DNA of 64,000 bases from Oceaniferula marina (GTDB lineage: Bacteria > Verrucomicrobiota > Verrucomicrobiia > Verrucomicrobiales > Akkermansiaceae): NCBI RefSeq assembly GCF_013391475.1, contig NZ_JACBAZ010000011.1, forward strand, positions 19,492 to 83,491, in the 5' to 3' direction. Below, piece after piece: positions 8,102-18,004 of this stretch. Position 1 is the first letter of the stretch, and every line of letters begins with the position of its first letter. A program made the translations under genes and the position numbers. The notes under the pieces are model-generated. The model did not search any database, had not been told where the DNA came from, and worked only from the letters and a program-made list of their open reading frames with translations.

Positions 8102-8944
8102 ATGATCATAGGATGTTTTGCATTGGTTGAGCCGTTTACGTCTTTCGAGAGACAGCTAGAAGCAATTAAAGCCATGGGGATTGATTATGTGGATCTCACG
8201 GATTCCCATGAAGGTGGATCTTTGGGGGTGGAGTATGGGTTTTCGGCATCCATGAGCTTGGATTCTCATCCGGCAAACATACGAGAAATGCTTGCCAGCC
8301 ATGGATTAACCGCGACGAGTGTTTGCGCGCATGCGAACCTGCTTGACCCAGAGAGCCCTGATCGTTTCGGGACATGTCAGATTATTAAAGCCATTCGCTT
8401 GGCTCACTTGCTTGGGATTAAGCAGGTGATCACTACGGAAGGGGACCCCAAAACGGATTTTGGCAAAGGTCTCGATGAGGAGCAAATGTTGCTGATGTGT
8501 GCTTCCAAATTGTATGAACCGATTCGTTGGGCTCGTGAATTGGGCGTCGAACTCTTGCTGGAGCCACATGGGATATTGACCGATAGGCTTGAAACCATGG
8601 TTCGTTTGCTGGATGTGCTTGGGAACGAAGATGTGGTGGGAGTGAATCTGGACACTGGTAATTCCTGGCTTGGAGGTGGGGATCCTTTATGCTTTGTCAA
8701 AACCTTGGGAGATCGGATCAAGCATGTGCATTGGAAAGACATGGGGTCGGAGTGGTTAGCCCAGCGTGGGGCTGTGTATGGATGTGGTATGGGGAATATC
8801 CCACTGGGGGATGGCATTGTCGGTATTCCGTCAATCGTCGAGGAATTAGATCGGATTGGCTTTGATGGACCTACCACCTTGGAGGTTGCCGGGACTGAGA
8901 ACATCCTTGAATCTGTTCAAAGGCTTCAATCCTGGAGTTCATAA
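8102..8944 (+). CDS. Sugar phosphate isomerase/epimerase family TIM barrel
   Basis: Xylose-isomerase-like TIM barrel (AP endonuclease 2 superfamily), expected to isomerise or epimerise a keto sugar or inosose using a divalent metal. Candidate metal ligands are the Glu of LLLEPHGIL, Asp of VNLDTGNSW, His of IKHVHWKD and Glu of TTLEVAGTEN near the C-terminus. At 280 residues it has normal family length and no signal peptide. It is the first gene of a cluster with a ThuA-like protein (20 bp downstream) and a Tat-exported oxidoreductase, divergent from an AraC regulator. The set resembles verrucomicrobial and planctomycete sugar-modification clusters; the substrate is unknown. Confidence 0.85.
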   Translation: MIIGCFALVEPFTSFERQLEAIKAMGIDYVDLTDSHEGGSLGVEYGFSASMSLDSHPANIREMLASHGLTATSVCAHANLLDPESPDRFGTCQIIKAIRLAHLLGIKQVITTEGDPKTDFGKGLDEEQMLLMCASKLYEPIRWARELGVELLLEPHGILTDRLETMVRLLDVLGNEDVVGVNLDTGNSWLGGGDPLCFVKTLGDRIKHVHWKDMGSEWLAQRGAVYGCGMGNIPLGDGIVGIPSIVEELDRIGFDGPTTLEVAGTENILESVQRLQSWSS

Positions 8945-8964
8945 CAATTTCGCTGCAAAGAATC

Positions 8965-9708
8965 ATGGGATCGATCAAAAACATTCTGCAGTGGATGCTC
9001 GCGATTGGATTGTGTCTTGGCGGAGCCCAAGCTGAGCCGATCCGGGTCATGTTGCTTTCAGGGCAAAACAATCATGATTGGAAAAAGACAAGCCCCTTGC
9101 TGAAAAACATCTTTGAGAAAGCTGGAAACGTAGAGCTCAGTGTAACGGAGCGCCCTGATTTGCTTGTTGCTGAAGATTTTCAGAATATTGACGTGATTGT
9201 TTCGAATTGGAATACCGTTCCCAAAAATTCGAAAGTCAAGGAATGGCCGGCTCCCCTGAAAAAAGCATATGTCGAATTCGTAAAGAATGGAGGGGGCCAT
9301 CTATGTGTTCATGCCGGATCCTCATCATTCTACGATTGGAAAGAATATCATGAAATCAGCCTGATGACCTGGAAGCATAAAAGAACCACACACGGGAGAC
9401 AACATGTGTTTCCGATTCGTGTGGATGATGAAGCTCACCCGGTATGCAAAGGTTGGAACCCAGGCCAGATCAGAGGGGAGCTATGGAGAAATATTGAAGT
9501 TCATCCGAAAGCCAAGGTGTTGGCTTCATCTTTTTCCGCCGAACACGATGGAGGTTCGGAGACTTGGGAACCCTGTGTTTTTGTGGGACAATTTGGCAAG
9601 GGCCGTTGCTTTGCAACATCTCTCGGTCATGACGTAAGGTCTCTGAGCCAGCCCAAAGTTGAAGAGATTTTTATCCGCGCTTTGCAGTGGGTCAGTCACA
9701 AACGATAG
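8965..9708 (+). CDS. Secreted ThuA-like domain protein
   Basis: ThuA-like proteins have a class I glutamine-amidotransferase-like fold and are linked to trehalose and other sugar catabolism, often by 3-keto-sugar routes. Residues 1-23 form a Sec signal peptide ending GGAQA. The mature part has the usual RVMLLSGQNNHDWKKT start, the VIVSNWNT strand and the FVKNGGGHLCVHAGSSSFYDW block that contains the elbow region, then GKGRCFATSLGHD. Length (247 aa) is typical. It lies between the isomerase and the Gfo/Idh/MocA oxidoreductase on the same strand, consistent with one periplasmic or cytoplasmic sugar pathway. Confidence 0.88.
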   Translation: MGSIKNILQWMLAIGLCLGGAQAEPIRVMLLSGQNNHDWKKTSPLLKNIFEKAGNVELSVTERPDLLVAEDFQNIDVIVSNWNTVPKNSKVKEWPAPLKKAYVEFVKNGGGHLCVHAGSSSFYDWKEYHEISLMTWKHKRTTHGRQHVFPIRVDDEAHPVCKGWNPGQIRGELWRNIEVHPKAKVLASSFSAEHDGGSETWEPCVFVGQFGKGRCFATSLGHDVRSLSQPKVEEIFIRALQWVSHKR

Positions 9709-9747
9709 AACAAGAAACAATCATAGAATTTTAATCAAAACCAAACG

Positions 9748-11133
9748 ATGAGTGAAATGGATAATCAAATCAAATCGAAAGCTGGCATGAAGCGGCGTCA
9801 ATTTCTCAAAACCTCACTCGGTACTGCTGGCTTATTGGGGTTCCCCACCATTATTCCGGCTACGGCACTGGGAAAAGGAGGGAAGTCAGCTCCAAGCGAG
9901 CGAGTTAGAATAGGCATGATTGCCTGTGGGAACCGGGGGAGAGTGGCATATGAATATGCGCAGATGCCGGACGTAGAGGTGGTGGCTCTAGCTGACGCCA
10001 ATCTGGCAAAAATAAGCCAGCTGAAGAAGCACAGAACATTGTCCGGCAAAACCTTCCAGGAAACGGATGACTTTCGAACGATGCTTCAGGATGATATTGA
10101 TGCTGTTCATATCTCCACGGCGGATCATTGGCATGTTCCCTCGATGCTGTTGGCTGCTCGCGCAGGCAAACATGTGTACGTGGAAAAGCCGTTGGGCGTG
10201 AGTATTGAGCAGTGCCTTGCATGTAATGAGGTGGTGAAGGAGCATCCCGAACTGCAGGTTCAGTACGGGACTCAGAATAGGTCAACTGCTTATGTGCGTC
10301 CGATCATGGAATTGGTTTTGAATGGACACATCGGAGAGGTGAAACAAGTTTATGTTTGGGCTCCAAGAGGTAAAGCTGGCGGTGTGCATGTTCCGAAGCC
10401 TGTTCCTGCAGGATTCAATCTGGACATGTGGTATGGTCCGGCTCCGGTCAAACCATTCTCAGACGACCGGTGTCTGAAGAAGACGGGTATTTATTACATT
10501 TATGATTATGCCATTGGCTTCATCGCTGGTTGGGGGGCTCATCCCATGGATCAACTGCAGTGGTGGTTGGATGAAACGGGCATGGATATCCCTGAAAAGG
10601 TAAAAGCATCAGGTGTGATACCGACGACGGGATTACATGACACTGTGACCGAATGGGATGCTGAATTGAGTTATTCCAATGGAATGCAAATTCGATTCTC
10701 AGACGACAAGGCCATTCAAAAATATCTGCCGAAACTTGACGGCTTCAGGCCACAGAGTCACGGAACCTTGTTTGTGGGCAGTGAGGGGTGGGTCTGTTGT
10801 TCACGTAACCGTTTCCAAGCATCCTCACGCGAATTGTTGGATAAACGTAAAGATCCGGGTGAAAAGTGTTTGGTTCACTCCAAGGGGGGGCATGCAAGGA
10901 ATTTTATTGATGCCATTCAAGGGCGTAACCAAACAGTTACGAATTTGTCATCCGCTATTCGCTCTGACATCGCCTGTCACCTCGTGGATCTGGCGATACG
11001 GAATGGAGGCCAAGTCGAATGGGATGGAAAGAAACAGACCGTCGTTGGGAATGAAACGGCGATCGCGGGGATGCACAGGTCGATGCGTAAACCATGGAAT
11101 GTGCTGGATCCCAAATACGCCCCAGGAAAATGA
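9748..11133 (+). CDS. Tat-exported Gfo/Idh/MocA-family oxidoreductase
   Basis: NAD(P)-dependent sugar oxidoreductase. The N-terminus carries a twin-arginine signal (MKRRQFLKTSLGTAGLLG, residues about 12-30), which predicts export of the folded holoenzyme. The Rossmann part follows (RIGMIACGNRGRVAYEYA), with the family EKPLGVS motif and the catalytic GWGAHPMDQLQWW segment. At 461 residues it is long because of the signal and a C-terminal extension. It is the last gene of the isomerase-ThuA-oxidoreductase cluster and is followed by a rho-independent terminator at 11228-11265. Glycosidase-type members (GH109) share this fold, so a hydrolytic role cannot be excluded. Confidence 0.9.
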   Translation: MSEMDNQIKSKAGMKRRQFLKTSLGTAGLLGFPTIIPATALGKGGKSAPSERVRIGMIACGNRGRVAYEYAQMPDVEVVALADANLAKISQLKKHRTLSGKTFQETDDFRTMLQDDIDAVHISTADHWHVPSMLLAARAGKHVYVEKPLGVSIEQCLACNEVVKEHPELQVQYGTQNRSTAYVRPIMELVLNGHIGEVKQVYVWAPRGKAGGVHVPKPVPAGFNLDMWYGPAPVKPFSDDRCLKKTGIYYIYDYAIGFIAGWGAHPMDQLQWWLDETGMDIPEKVKASGVIPTTGLHDTVTEWDAELSYSNGMQIRFSDDKAIQKYLPKLDGFRPQSHGTLFVGSEGWVCCSRNRFQASSRELLDKRKDPGEKCLVHSKGGHARNFIDAIQGRNQTVTNLSSAIRSDIACHLVDLAIRNGGQVEWDGKKQTVVGNETAIAGMHRSMRKPWNVLDPKYAPGK

Positions 11134-11568
11134 TTTTCAGTCGTGGCGCTGTGGTACCATTCAGCCAATTTAACTGATCAAATGGTATGACTTCTATAGC
11201 ATAGTTGACTTTGACTGTGTGTGCCCAAGCTCTGTCGTGGTTTGTGAATCACGACGGAGCTTTTTCATGTGAGGCCGAGCTGCGGTGTCCGGGGCTGGGC
11301 ATTCATGTTGAGGCAACATGCCAATCAAGCAGGACAAGACCTCTCAGGGCTCTTACATTAGGGAGAGTCTGTCGGTGATGCCTGCGGCGCTGACAGGATG
11401 GTCAGGATTTTTTCAAGATTTTTAATCTTCAAAGATCAAGGTTTGGCCACAACCTATCGCTTACTTCTAAAAAGAATCCTGTCAATTCTCTTCAATCAGG
11501 TGAATCTTGTTAGCTCCGCAGCTTGTTAGCCCTTAGGGGGATGCGCTCTGCCAGGCCTCTCATTTGAT
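11134..11568. other. 435-bp non-coding stretch with terminator and degenerate repeats
   Basis: Between the oxidoreductase and the sulfatase I see no credible ORF. It contains the terminator at 11228-11265. Further on are repeats built on TGACAGGAT (11391-11399) and its inverse ATCCTGTCA (11476-11484), with a small AAGATT..AATCTT hairpin at about 11415-11429. These resemble dispersed degenerate repeats; whether they recur elsewhere in the genome cannot be seen here. Confidence 0.5.
11228..11265 (+). terminator. Rho-independent terminator after the oxidoreductase gene
   Basis: AGCTCTGTCGTG (11228-11239) pairs with CACGACGGAGCT (11250-11261) with one G-U pair and a 10-nt loop, followed by a run of five T. 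Confidence 0.8.
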
Positions 11569-13038
11569 TTACTTGATTAATATTGGGGCGTCTGCGTCCA
11601 GTAGTTTGAGCAAACGTTCAGCGACCTCTGGTTTTTTTGAGATGAGGTTATGGGTTTCTTCGGGATCTTGGCTGTGGTCGTAGAGTTCCCGTTTGGTCCA
11701 TCCATTTTTCCCCTGTCTTGTGGCAATCAGACGGTATTGGCCGCTGCGCACGGACCTGCTTTTCCCCCAGTAACTGATGGCTGCATTTTTTCCAGCGTGC
11801 TCCGGTTTGTCGAGCACTGGAGTCAGGCTTGATCCTCCGAGAGGAAAGGCGGTTTGAGTATCCGAGAGTTGGCAGAGGTCCAGGAGGGTGGGGTAAACGT
11901 CCAGAGTTTCAACGACGGCCGAAGTCATGCCCCCCGCTTTACCTGGGACGCGGATCATCAAGGGGCTTTGCACACTACGCTCCAGCGGGGAGTGCTTGCC
12001 CCAGATCGCGTGCTCACCGAGGAACCACCCGTGGTCGCTCCAAAGTACGACAATGGTGTTCTTTTCCAAATCGAGCTCTTTCAGCTTGTCGAGTAGGCGA
12101 CCGACGAGGGCGTCGGTGTAACTGACGCAGGCGTAATAGGCTTTTTTTGTTTGGATCCGGTCTTCTGCGGTAAGTGGTTTGTTAGGCATGTGGTAACCAT
12201 AAAATTCTCCACTGCGATGGGCATAGGCTGTGTTGCCCCGTTTCACAACGGCACTGTCTTTGACATCGACATCGTTGTAGATGTCCCGGTATTTCTTAGG
12301 AGCAACAAAGGGGAGGTGAGGTTTATAGAATCCAACTGCTAGGAAGAATGGTTTTTTCTGTTTTTTGAGCTGCTCGAGTTTTTTTAATGCGTGTTCGCAG
12401 TTTTGGCCGTCGGGCAGTTCGTTGTCCTTGACGTCGGGGAATTCCATGACCGGGCGGTAGCCGCTTTTATCTTCGCGGTGTTTACCTTTGTCGTAGGCGA
12501 AAAAACATCCCCATCCGTATTTCCAAGGGCCATAGGGCATATCCATCTCGGTCCAGGCATTGGGGATCTCCGGGGTGCCGGGGCCACTGCCGTTGTAACG
12601 ATAGTTTTTGGAGTCCGGTGTATGGGAAACTTTGCCGATGGTGACCGTGGTGTAATCGCTGCGTTTGAAATTTTCCGGTAAGCTCAGAGAGAGGTCCTTG
12701 CTTTTTCCTTTTCCCAGGTTGTGGAACGCGTTGTTACTCATTCCTTTAGAACTCGATGGACGACGTCCAGTGAGCAAGGCGTAGCGTGAAGCTCCGCAGG
12801 TGGGCACCTGGACGTAGTGGTTGCTGAACGTGATACTGGAATCGGCCAAGCGATCGATGTTCGGACTACTCACCTCCTCCACACCGTAGCACCCGAGCTC
12901 GTTGCGCAGGTCATCGATACAAATCATCAGAACATTGTAGCGGTTTTGTTCGGCTAGCGGGGATTCCTCAGCAGCAGCGGTGTGGAATGGGACGGTGCAG
13001 ACAAGTGCCAATCCTAGGATGGAAAGCATGGTTTTCAT
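11569..13038 (-). CDS. Secreted sulfatase, iduronate-2-sulfatase-like (S1 family)
   Basis: Formylglycine-dependent sulfate ester hydrolase, probably acting on sulfated polysaccharide from algae or animal glycans. A signal peptide (MKTMLSILGLALVCTVPFHTAAA) precedes NVLMICIDDLRNELGCYG, where the two Asp bind calcium. The active-site motif is CGASRYALLTGRRP, a CxAxR version of the CxPxR formylglycine signature. The distal metal residues are in WSDHGWFLGEHAIWGKHS. About 489 residues. I prefer ATG 13038 over 13062 because it starts the signal peptide cleanly. The maturation enzyme is not in the window. It is monocistronic, divergent from the giant LamG gene. Confidence 0.92.
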   Translation of the reverse strand: MKTMLSILGLALVCTVPFHTAAAEESPLAEQNRYNVLMICIDDLRNELGCYGVEEVSSPNIDRLADSSITFSNHYVQVPTCGASRYALLTGRRPSSSKGMSNNAFHNLGKGKSKDLSLSLPENFKRSDYTTVTIGKVSHTPDSKNYRYNGSGPGTPEIPNAWTEMDMPYGPWKYGWGCFFAYDKGKHREDKSGYRPVMEFPDVKDNELPDGQNCEHALKKLEQLKKQKKPFFLAVGFYKPHLPFVAPKKYRDIYNDVDVKDSAVVKRGNTAYAHRSGEFYGYHMPNKPLTAEDRIQTKKAYYACVSYTDALVGRLLDKLKELDLEKNTIVVLWSDHGWFLGEHAIWGKHSPLERSVQSPLMIRVPGKAGGMTSAVVETLDVYPTLLDLCQLSDTQTAFPLGGSSLTPVLDKPEHAGKNAAISYWGKSRSVRSGQYRLIATRQGKNGWTKRELYDHSQDPEETHNLISKKPEVAERLLKLLDADAPILIK

Positions 13039-13340
13039 GGTGTGGGAAATCATCGGGTGCAATGTGGAGGTGAAGCCGGGAGGCGGTTCTTAGACGATGG
13101 AATACTCGTGACGACTGAGAACTTTTCAGTAGGGGGCAGGTAAATCAAACAAGACTGTCTCTTTTTTGTTGAAATATCCAAGTGTGGATATTCAGCGAAG
13201 CGAGAATTGAAGTGATAGTCACCACACACTCTGCGGGATGGTATCACTCAAAGGGTGTCAAAAATGCCATGATTATTATCACTAATGTTATGGGGCTGAA
13301 TTTGAAATGTGTCTCATTTCTCACATAATGCGCTTCCTGC

Positions 13341-16300
13341 ATGATGGCGATGAACGAAAATAAACACACACGGGGTCAGATTAAAAAAGCCCTTGGGTCG
13401 GCTGCCGTTTCTGGGATGATCGGCGTATTAGGTTTTGGTCTCACAAATGCTTCGGCTGAGGTGTCCCGTAATCAATTACTTGGTTATTACCCGATGAATG
13501 GCGATTCTCAGGATCATTCAAATGCAGTTGGAGGATCTTCGTCAGCCAACGATGCGGTTTGGTCCGATGCCTCGGTTTACCAAAATGGTATGTTTGGTCA
13601 GGCGGCCACGGTCGGAGACGGGGCGGGCGGTCACTATTTGTCGGCCAGTGGTGCTGAGTATGTTTTTGGTTCAGGTAGTTTTTCGGTGGTCTATTGGGTG
13701 AATGTCAGCGGGGCGGTGAGTTCCGATCCGGTGTTGATCGCCGGCGGCGGCAAAAACTGGTCAAGTTCGGGGGGGACATTGGGATGGGTGTCGACGATTT
13801 CCGATGATAATATCAAGGCGAATGTTTCGGACGGTTCGACCCGGAAGGATACATCATGGGTTGATCTGGACCCGGGAGCCGGGAGCTGGTCGCTGGTCGC
13901 GCTGGTGGTGGACCGTGATGCCGGAGTGTTATCCAATTATGTTTTGGATGATAATGTGACGACGATTGGTGACGATGCTTCCGCGCCCTCGTCTCAGTCG
14001 ATTGCAGGTTTGGGAAGTTTTACAGGAAGCAACAATCAGATTGTGATGGGGCAGGATGGTGATGGGGCTGGGTATGGTTCATCCTATCCAGGTTTGCCTG
14101 CTACGGGGATTGATGATGTCTCGATTTGGGGGCGGGCATTGAGTCAGGATGAGATTCAGGCGATTTATACCTCCGGTCGGGCGGGGCAGCCATTGGGGAA
14201 TATCCTTTCCGCTTTGCAGGTGTCATTGGATGATCAATCCGGAGAGGTCCAATTGGATTGGGACGCTTATGATTTGGCCGGTTTGACATCGCCTGAGATC
14301 AGGGTGAGTCGGGATGGAAGCGTGATTGCGACCTTGGCGGCGGATCGTGCTACCTTCACGGACAGCCCGTCTCCGCCACGGTATGCCGATGTGGTTTATC
14401 AATACTCTGTGGCGTTGTATGACGGGGGGGATGTGGTTGCAGACTCATTGGTTTCGGCTGAGCTACAATGGGACCTTGAGGGACTGCCCCAAAATTTGTC
14501 GGCTACGGCAGACAGCTTGACTGGGCAGGTGACTCTGATGTGGGCTGCTGTTGGTTCGGGTTTTCAAGCGGACGGGGTTCAGGTGTTTCGGGATGATGCT
14601 CTTATTGCTACGTTGGCTTTGGGTGCCAGCAGTTATGTGGATACTCCTCCATTACCTGTCAATCAGCCTGTCACGTATACTTATAAGCTCAGGGCTTATG
14701 GTGGCTGGCAGGGCGGCGGGCATACAGACATCTCGGCTCAAGCGACCTTATCGCCCGGAGGTTTGGCGAATGGTCTGATTGCCAATTACCGCTTTGAGGA
14801 TGGATTCAAGGACACGGCAAGTGCCGCAGTGGTTCATCCTGGAGCTCCGGTGAATCGTCCTGCGATTTCGGGCAACGGTGTGTATGGTCATGCGGTGACT
14901 TTTTCTGACCAGCTTCAACAGGGTATATGGGTTGCTGATCATGACGCCTTGGACTTTGGGGATACTGGCGATTTTACGGTTTCGTTTTGGATGAAGCGAT
15001 GGGGGGTGATGAATTCGAGCCTGCCCAATGGTGAAGCTGGAGATGGTGTGCTGATCTGTAAGCAGAACTGGAGTAACGGAGCGTCACCCGGTTGGGGGGT
15101 GTATGCCACCAGTGACGGTGGAGTGAAATGGAACATCGCTGGAAGTAGCCGTAAGAGTGGCGATATCGCCAGCGGTGCCAGTGGACTAGCCGATGGTCGG
15201 TGGCATCATATTTTGGTTTCTTGCTCGAGATCCGCTTCAGCGAGGTGCTTTGTGGATGGTCAGTTTGTCAAGGCCATCAATATCTCGGGGGCTGGATCTG
15301 TGGATAATGCCCTGCCCTTGGCAATGGGGCTTGACGGTAACGGAAATTATTCTTGGAAGGGGGAAATGGATGAGGTCGCTGTATGGAATCGAGCTCTGGG
15401 AGACAATGAAGCCATTGATGTATTCAGAGCCAGTACCAAAGGTTTGGCACTGAGTGGGAAATCCATCGTTGATTCGGATGCTGATGGTATGGATGACGCT
15501 TGGGAGAAAAGTCATTTCGGAGATCTCAGCCAGCATGCTGACGGTGACGCTGACCGGGATGGTTTGTCGAACTATCGTGAGTTTGCTGAGGGATCCAATC
15601 CCAGCTCGCCTCAATTCTCAGCTGTTAGCCGGGTGAGTGAAGTTGAAATCGACGGGCAGAGTTATCCAGTGCTGCACTACATGCGACCTGAGTTGGATGG
15701 CGATATCAGTTATGTGCCGGAAGCCAGTGCGGACTTGGCCAATTGGATGAGTGGCGAAGGGCGGTTTATTCCTCATGGCAACCCGATTGACCTGGGTAAC
15801 GGTCAGCGCGAGTATCAGCTTCGCTATTATCAATCTGTGGATGCTGTAGCGACTGGAAGGGTGATGATGCGTGTGCGCATGGAGTCCCGCTATCAGGCAG
15901 CCATTGCCGAGACTATCGAACCAACCGTTGAGTTAAGAAATGGTCAGGCGATTGTGAGCTGGACGACGGCTCAGCCTACGGTCACTGTCATCAATTATGG
16001 GGCGGACGGGCAGACAACAAGTCGCTACGAAGACTACACGTTGAAGACGCATCATGAGGTGGTGATCAACATGGATGCGGGTAAAGAATTTACTTACACC
16101 GTGATTCAAGTGGGAGTAGATGGGATTGAGTCTCGCTCCAAGACCTACACGGTATCTGGTCTCTGGGATTACAGTCCTCCCCCCGTGCCTGAACAGTTTG
16201 GATACGATTCAGGCGGGAACTGGTCGGCGAGGGCGGATGAAATCTTGTCTCAGCCTGGGATCTTGGATCGTGGTTATTGTCTCGATTACCTGTGTGGTGA

Positions 16301-17951
16301 TGGTCGACTGGCCTACGAATTGGCGCGTAAAAGCCAGATGGTGGTCATCGGTGTGGAGGACACGCAGGCTGAAGTCGATGCGGCAAGGGCCTTTTTGGTA
16401 GCTCGTGGAGTGTATGGTTCGAGAGTATCCATTGTCCTCGCCAGTGACTTGTCGCAACTTCCTTTTGCGCCTGACTTTTTCAATTTGATCGTATCCCAAT
16501 CGCACATGGCCCAGGCTGGTGATTTTGAGATGTTGAAATCGGCGGTCGAATTTCATTCCATTCCAGGGCGTGGATGGGTGGCCGGCCTGAAGGAAGGTGA
16601 GGTGTATGCCGAGCAAAAAGCAGAGCGTGCGGGAACCGGTGTGTGGTCGATGTCCTACGGCAACCCATCGAATACGGCCTCATCGACTGAGGAGTTTAGC
16701 GGCAAGACCACGATGGGCGGGTTTGAGTTGCGCTGGCTTGGATCTCCCGGTCCCGAGTTGGCCTGGGACAGGCAGACTGCAGAGCAGCCACCGCTTGCGA
16801 TGAATGGTCGTTTCTACTGTCAGGGCCGAGGTCGGATTCTAGCTTTGGACTCACACAATGGCTGTGTGTTGTGGAGTAAGGAACTGGATGATGCCCAGCG
16901 GTTCAACATGCTGCGTGACGCTGGCAACTTGAGCGCTGACGCCGATGCGGTGTGGCTTTCCCTGAGAAAGGAATGTTGGAGAATGGATGGGGATACCGGG
17001 CAACTGACAAGCTTTCCTTTAGTGGAAGGTCCTCGCTCAGACCTCGATTATTGCTGGAACTATGTTTGTAGTACCGATGGGCATTTGCTCGGTTCGGCTT
17101 CTGTGGATGAGGCTTTTTACAAAGGCCACTGGGGAAGTCAGTTTTGGTATTCCCATGTGGGGGGCTCTCTGGCCAACCAAGTGATGTCGGATAATCTTTT
17201 TTCGATCAATCCCTCGGATGCTTCGGTGAATTGGGCGTATCAGGAGGGCTTGATTTTGAGTGTCACCATTACCGTGGGGGATGGGAAAATTTATTTTCTC
17301 GAAACCAGGAATGAGTCAGCTGTTGCTGGAGTTTCGCGTCGATTGGCTACAGGAACTTGGAAGCAAGACCTCTATCTGGTTTGCCTCGATTTGGCCAGCG
17401 GGGCGAAGCTGTGGGAAAAAGAATCAAGTTTTAGTGGTGGCACCCAGACGGTTTTCCTGATGTATGATGGGGAGAGCAAGCGCGTGATTCTCAGTGCGGG
17501 CGACGGTGGGACAAACTATCTTTATGGCTACGACCCAGCAGATGGCTCACCTGTTTGGAATCAATCGGCCGCTTGTTATAAAACCGACCACGGCGGTAAG
17601 AATCAGCACCCTGTGATCGTGAATGGTGAGGTGCTTTTGACCCCGAATGTCTTTGATGCGTTGACCGGTGTATTAAAACGTAGTGATATTCCTAAGAACA
17701 ACGGGCAAGGATGTAATACCTATTGGGGGTCGAAAAACTTACTTTTTTACCGGACCGGGTATAGCGGGCAGGGCTTGTCGATGTGGCCTATCCGGGGGGG
17801 GAGTCGGTCGGGAATCGAGCAGGTCAAAGGCGCATGTTGGCTCAACTGGGCACCTGCAGATGGTATTTTTCTCATCCAGGAAAAGAGTGCAGGTTGTTCA
17901 TGCGGTCAGTGGGTTCATATTTCCCAAGGCTGGGGGCCGAAGCAGAATTAG
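13341..17951 (+). CDS. Giant secreted LamG / SAM-methyltransferase-like / PQQ-propeller fusion
   Basis: A 1536-residue exported protein with an unusual order of domains. Residues 1-39 are a signal peptide. A LamG/concanavalin-like domain lies at about 45-285 (LLGYYPMNGDSQDHS). Two fibronectin-like segments follow (about 290-470), then a second LamG at about 475-700. A calcium-binding thrombospondin-3-like linker, DSDADGMDDAWEK..DADRDGLSNYREF, is at about 708-750. Next come Fn3-like material and a class I SAM-methyltransferase-like fold at about 953-1100 (YCLDYLCGDGRLAYELA, then FFNLIVSQS). The C-terminus (about 1110-1536) is a PQQ-like eight-blade propeller with WSKELDDAQ and LWEKESSF blades. 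The next gene, 53 bp on, is a stand-alone propeller. Function unknown; glycan binding is likely for LamG. Confidence 0.85.
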   Translation: MMAMNENKHTRGQIKKALGSAAVSGMIGVLGFGLTNASAEVSRNQLLGYYPMNGDSQDHSNAVGGSSSANDAVWSDASVYQNGMFGQAATVGDGAGGHYLSASGAEYVFGSGSFSVVYWVNVSGAVSSDPVLIAGGGKNWSSSGGTLGWVSTISDDNIKANVSDGSTRKDTSWVDLDPGAGSWSLVALVVDRDAGVLSNYVLDDNVTTIGDDASAPSSQSIAGLGSFTGSNNQIVMGQDGDGAGYGSSYPGLPATGIDDVSIWGRALSQDEIQAIYTSGRAGQPLGNILSALQVSLDDQSGEVQLDWDAYDLAGLTSPEIRVSRDGSVIATLAADRATFTDSPSPPRYADVVYQYSVALYDGGDVVADSLVSAELQWDLEGLPQNLSATADSLTGQVTLMWAAVGSGFQADGVQVFRDDALIATLALGASSYVDTPPLPVNQPVTYTYKLRAYGGWQGGGHTDISAQATLSPGGLANGLIANYRFEDGFKDTASAAVVHPGAPVNRPAISGNGVYGHAVTFSDQLQQGIWVADHDALDFGDTGDFTVSFWMKRWGVMNSSLPNGEAGDGVLICKQNWSNGASPGWGVYATSDGGVKWNIAGSSRKSGDIASGASGLADGRWHHILVSCSRSASARCFVDGQFVKAINISGAGSVDNALPLAMGLDGNGNYSWKGEMDEVAVWNRALGDNEAIDVFRASTKGLALSGKSIVDSDADGMDDAWEKSHFGDLSQHADGDADRDGLSNYREFAEGSNPSSPQFSAVSRVSEVEIDGQSYPVLHYMRPELDGDISYVPEASADLANWMSGEGRFIPHGNPIDLGNGQREYQLRYYQSVDAVATGRVMMRVRMESRYQAAIAETIEPTVELRNGQAIVSWTTAQPTVTVINYGADGQTTSRYEDYTLKTHHEVVINMDAGKEFTYTVIQVGVDGIESRSKTYTVSGLWDYSPPPVPEQFGYDSGGNWSARADEILSQPGILDRGYCLDYLCGDGRLAYELARKSQMVVIGVEDTQAEVDAARAFLVARGVYGSRVSIVLASDLSQLPFAPDFFNLIVSQSHMAQAGDFEMLKSAVEFHSIPGRGWVAGLKEGEVYAEQKAERAGTGVWSMSYGNPSNTASSTEEFSGKTTMGGFELRWLGSPGPELAWDRQTAEQPPLAMNGRFYCQGRGRILALDSHNGCVLWSKELDDAQRFNMLRDAGNLSADADAVWLSLRKECWRMDGDTGQLTSFPLVEGPRSDLDYCWNYVCSTDGHLLGSASVDEAFYKGHWGSQFWYSHVGGSLANQVMSDNLFSINPSDASVNWAYQEGLILSVTITVGDGKIYFLETRNESAVAGVSRRLATGTWKQDLYLVCLDLASGAKLWEKESSFSGGTQTVFLMYDGESKRVILSAGDGGTNYLYGYDPADGSPVWNQSAACYKTDHGGKNQHPVIVNGEVLLTPNVFDALTGVLKRSDIPKNNGQGCNTYWGSKNLLFYRTGYSGQGLSMWPIRGGSRSGIEQVKGACWLNWAPADGIFLIQEKSAGCSCGQWVHISQGWGPKQN

Positions 17952-18004
17952 CCATGGCCTTTTGTTCGTTTAAAACGGTTCAGAGTGTTCTATCATCATA
18001 GATT

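Noticed and set aside
11569..13062. Sulfatase inactivated because the motif is CGASR rather than CxPxR
   Set aside because: CxAxR is also an accepted formylglycine motif, and all other metal residues are present.
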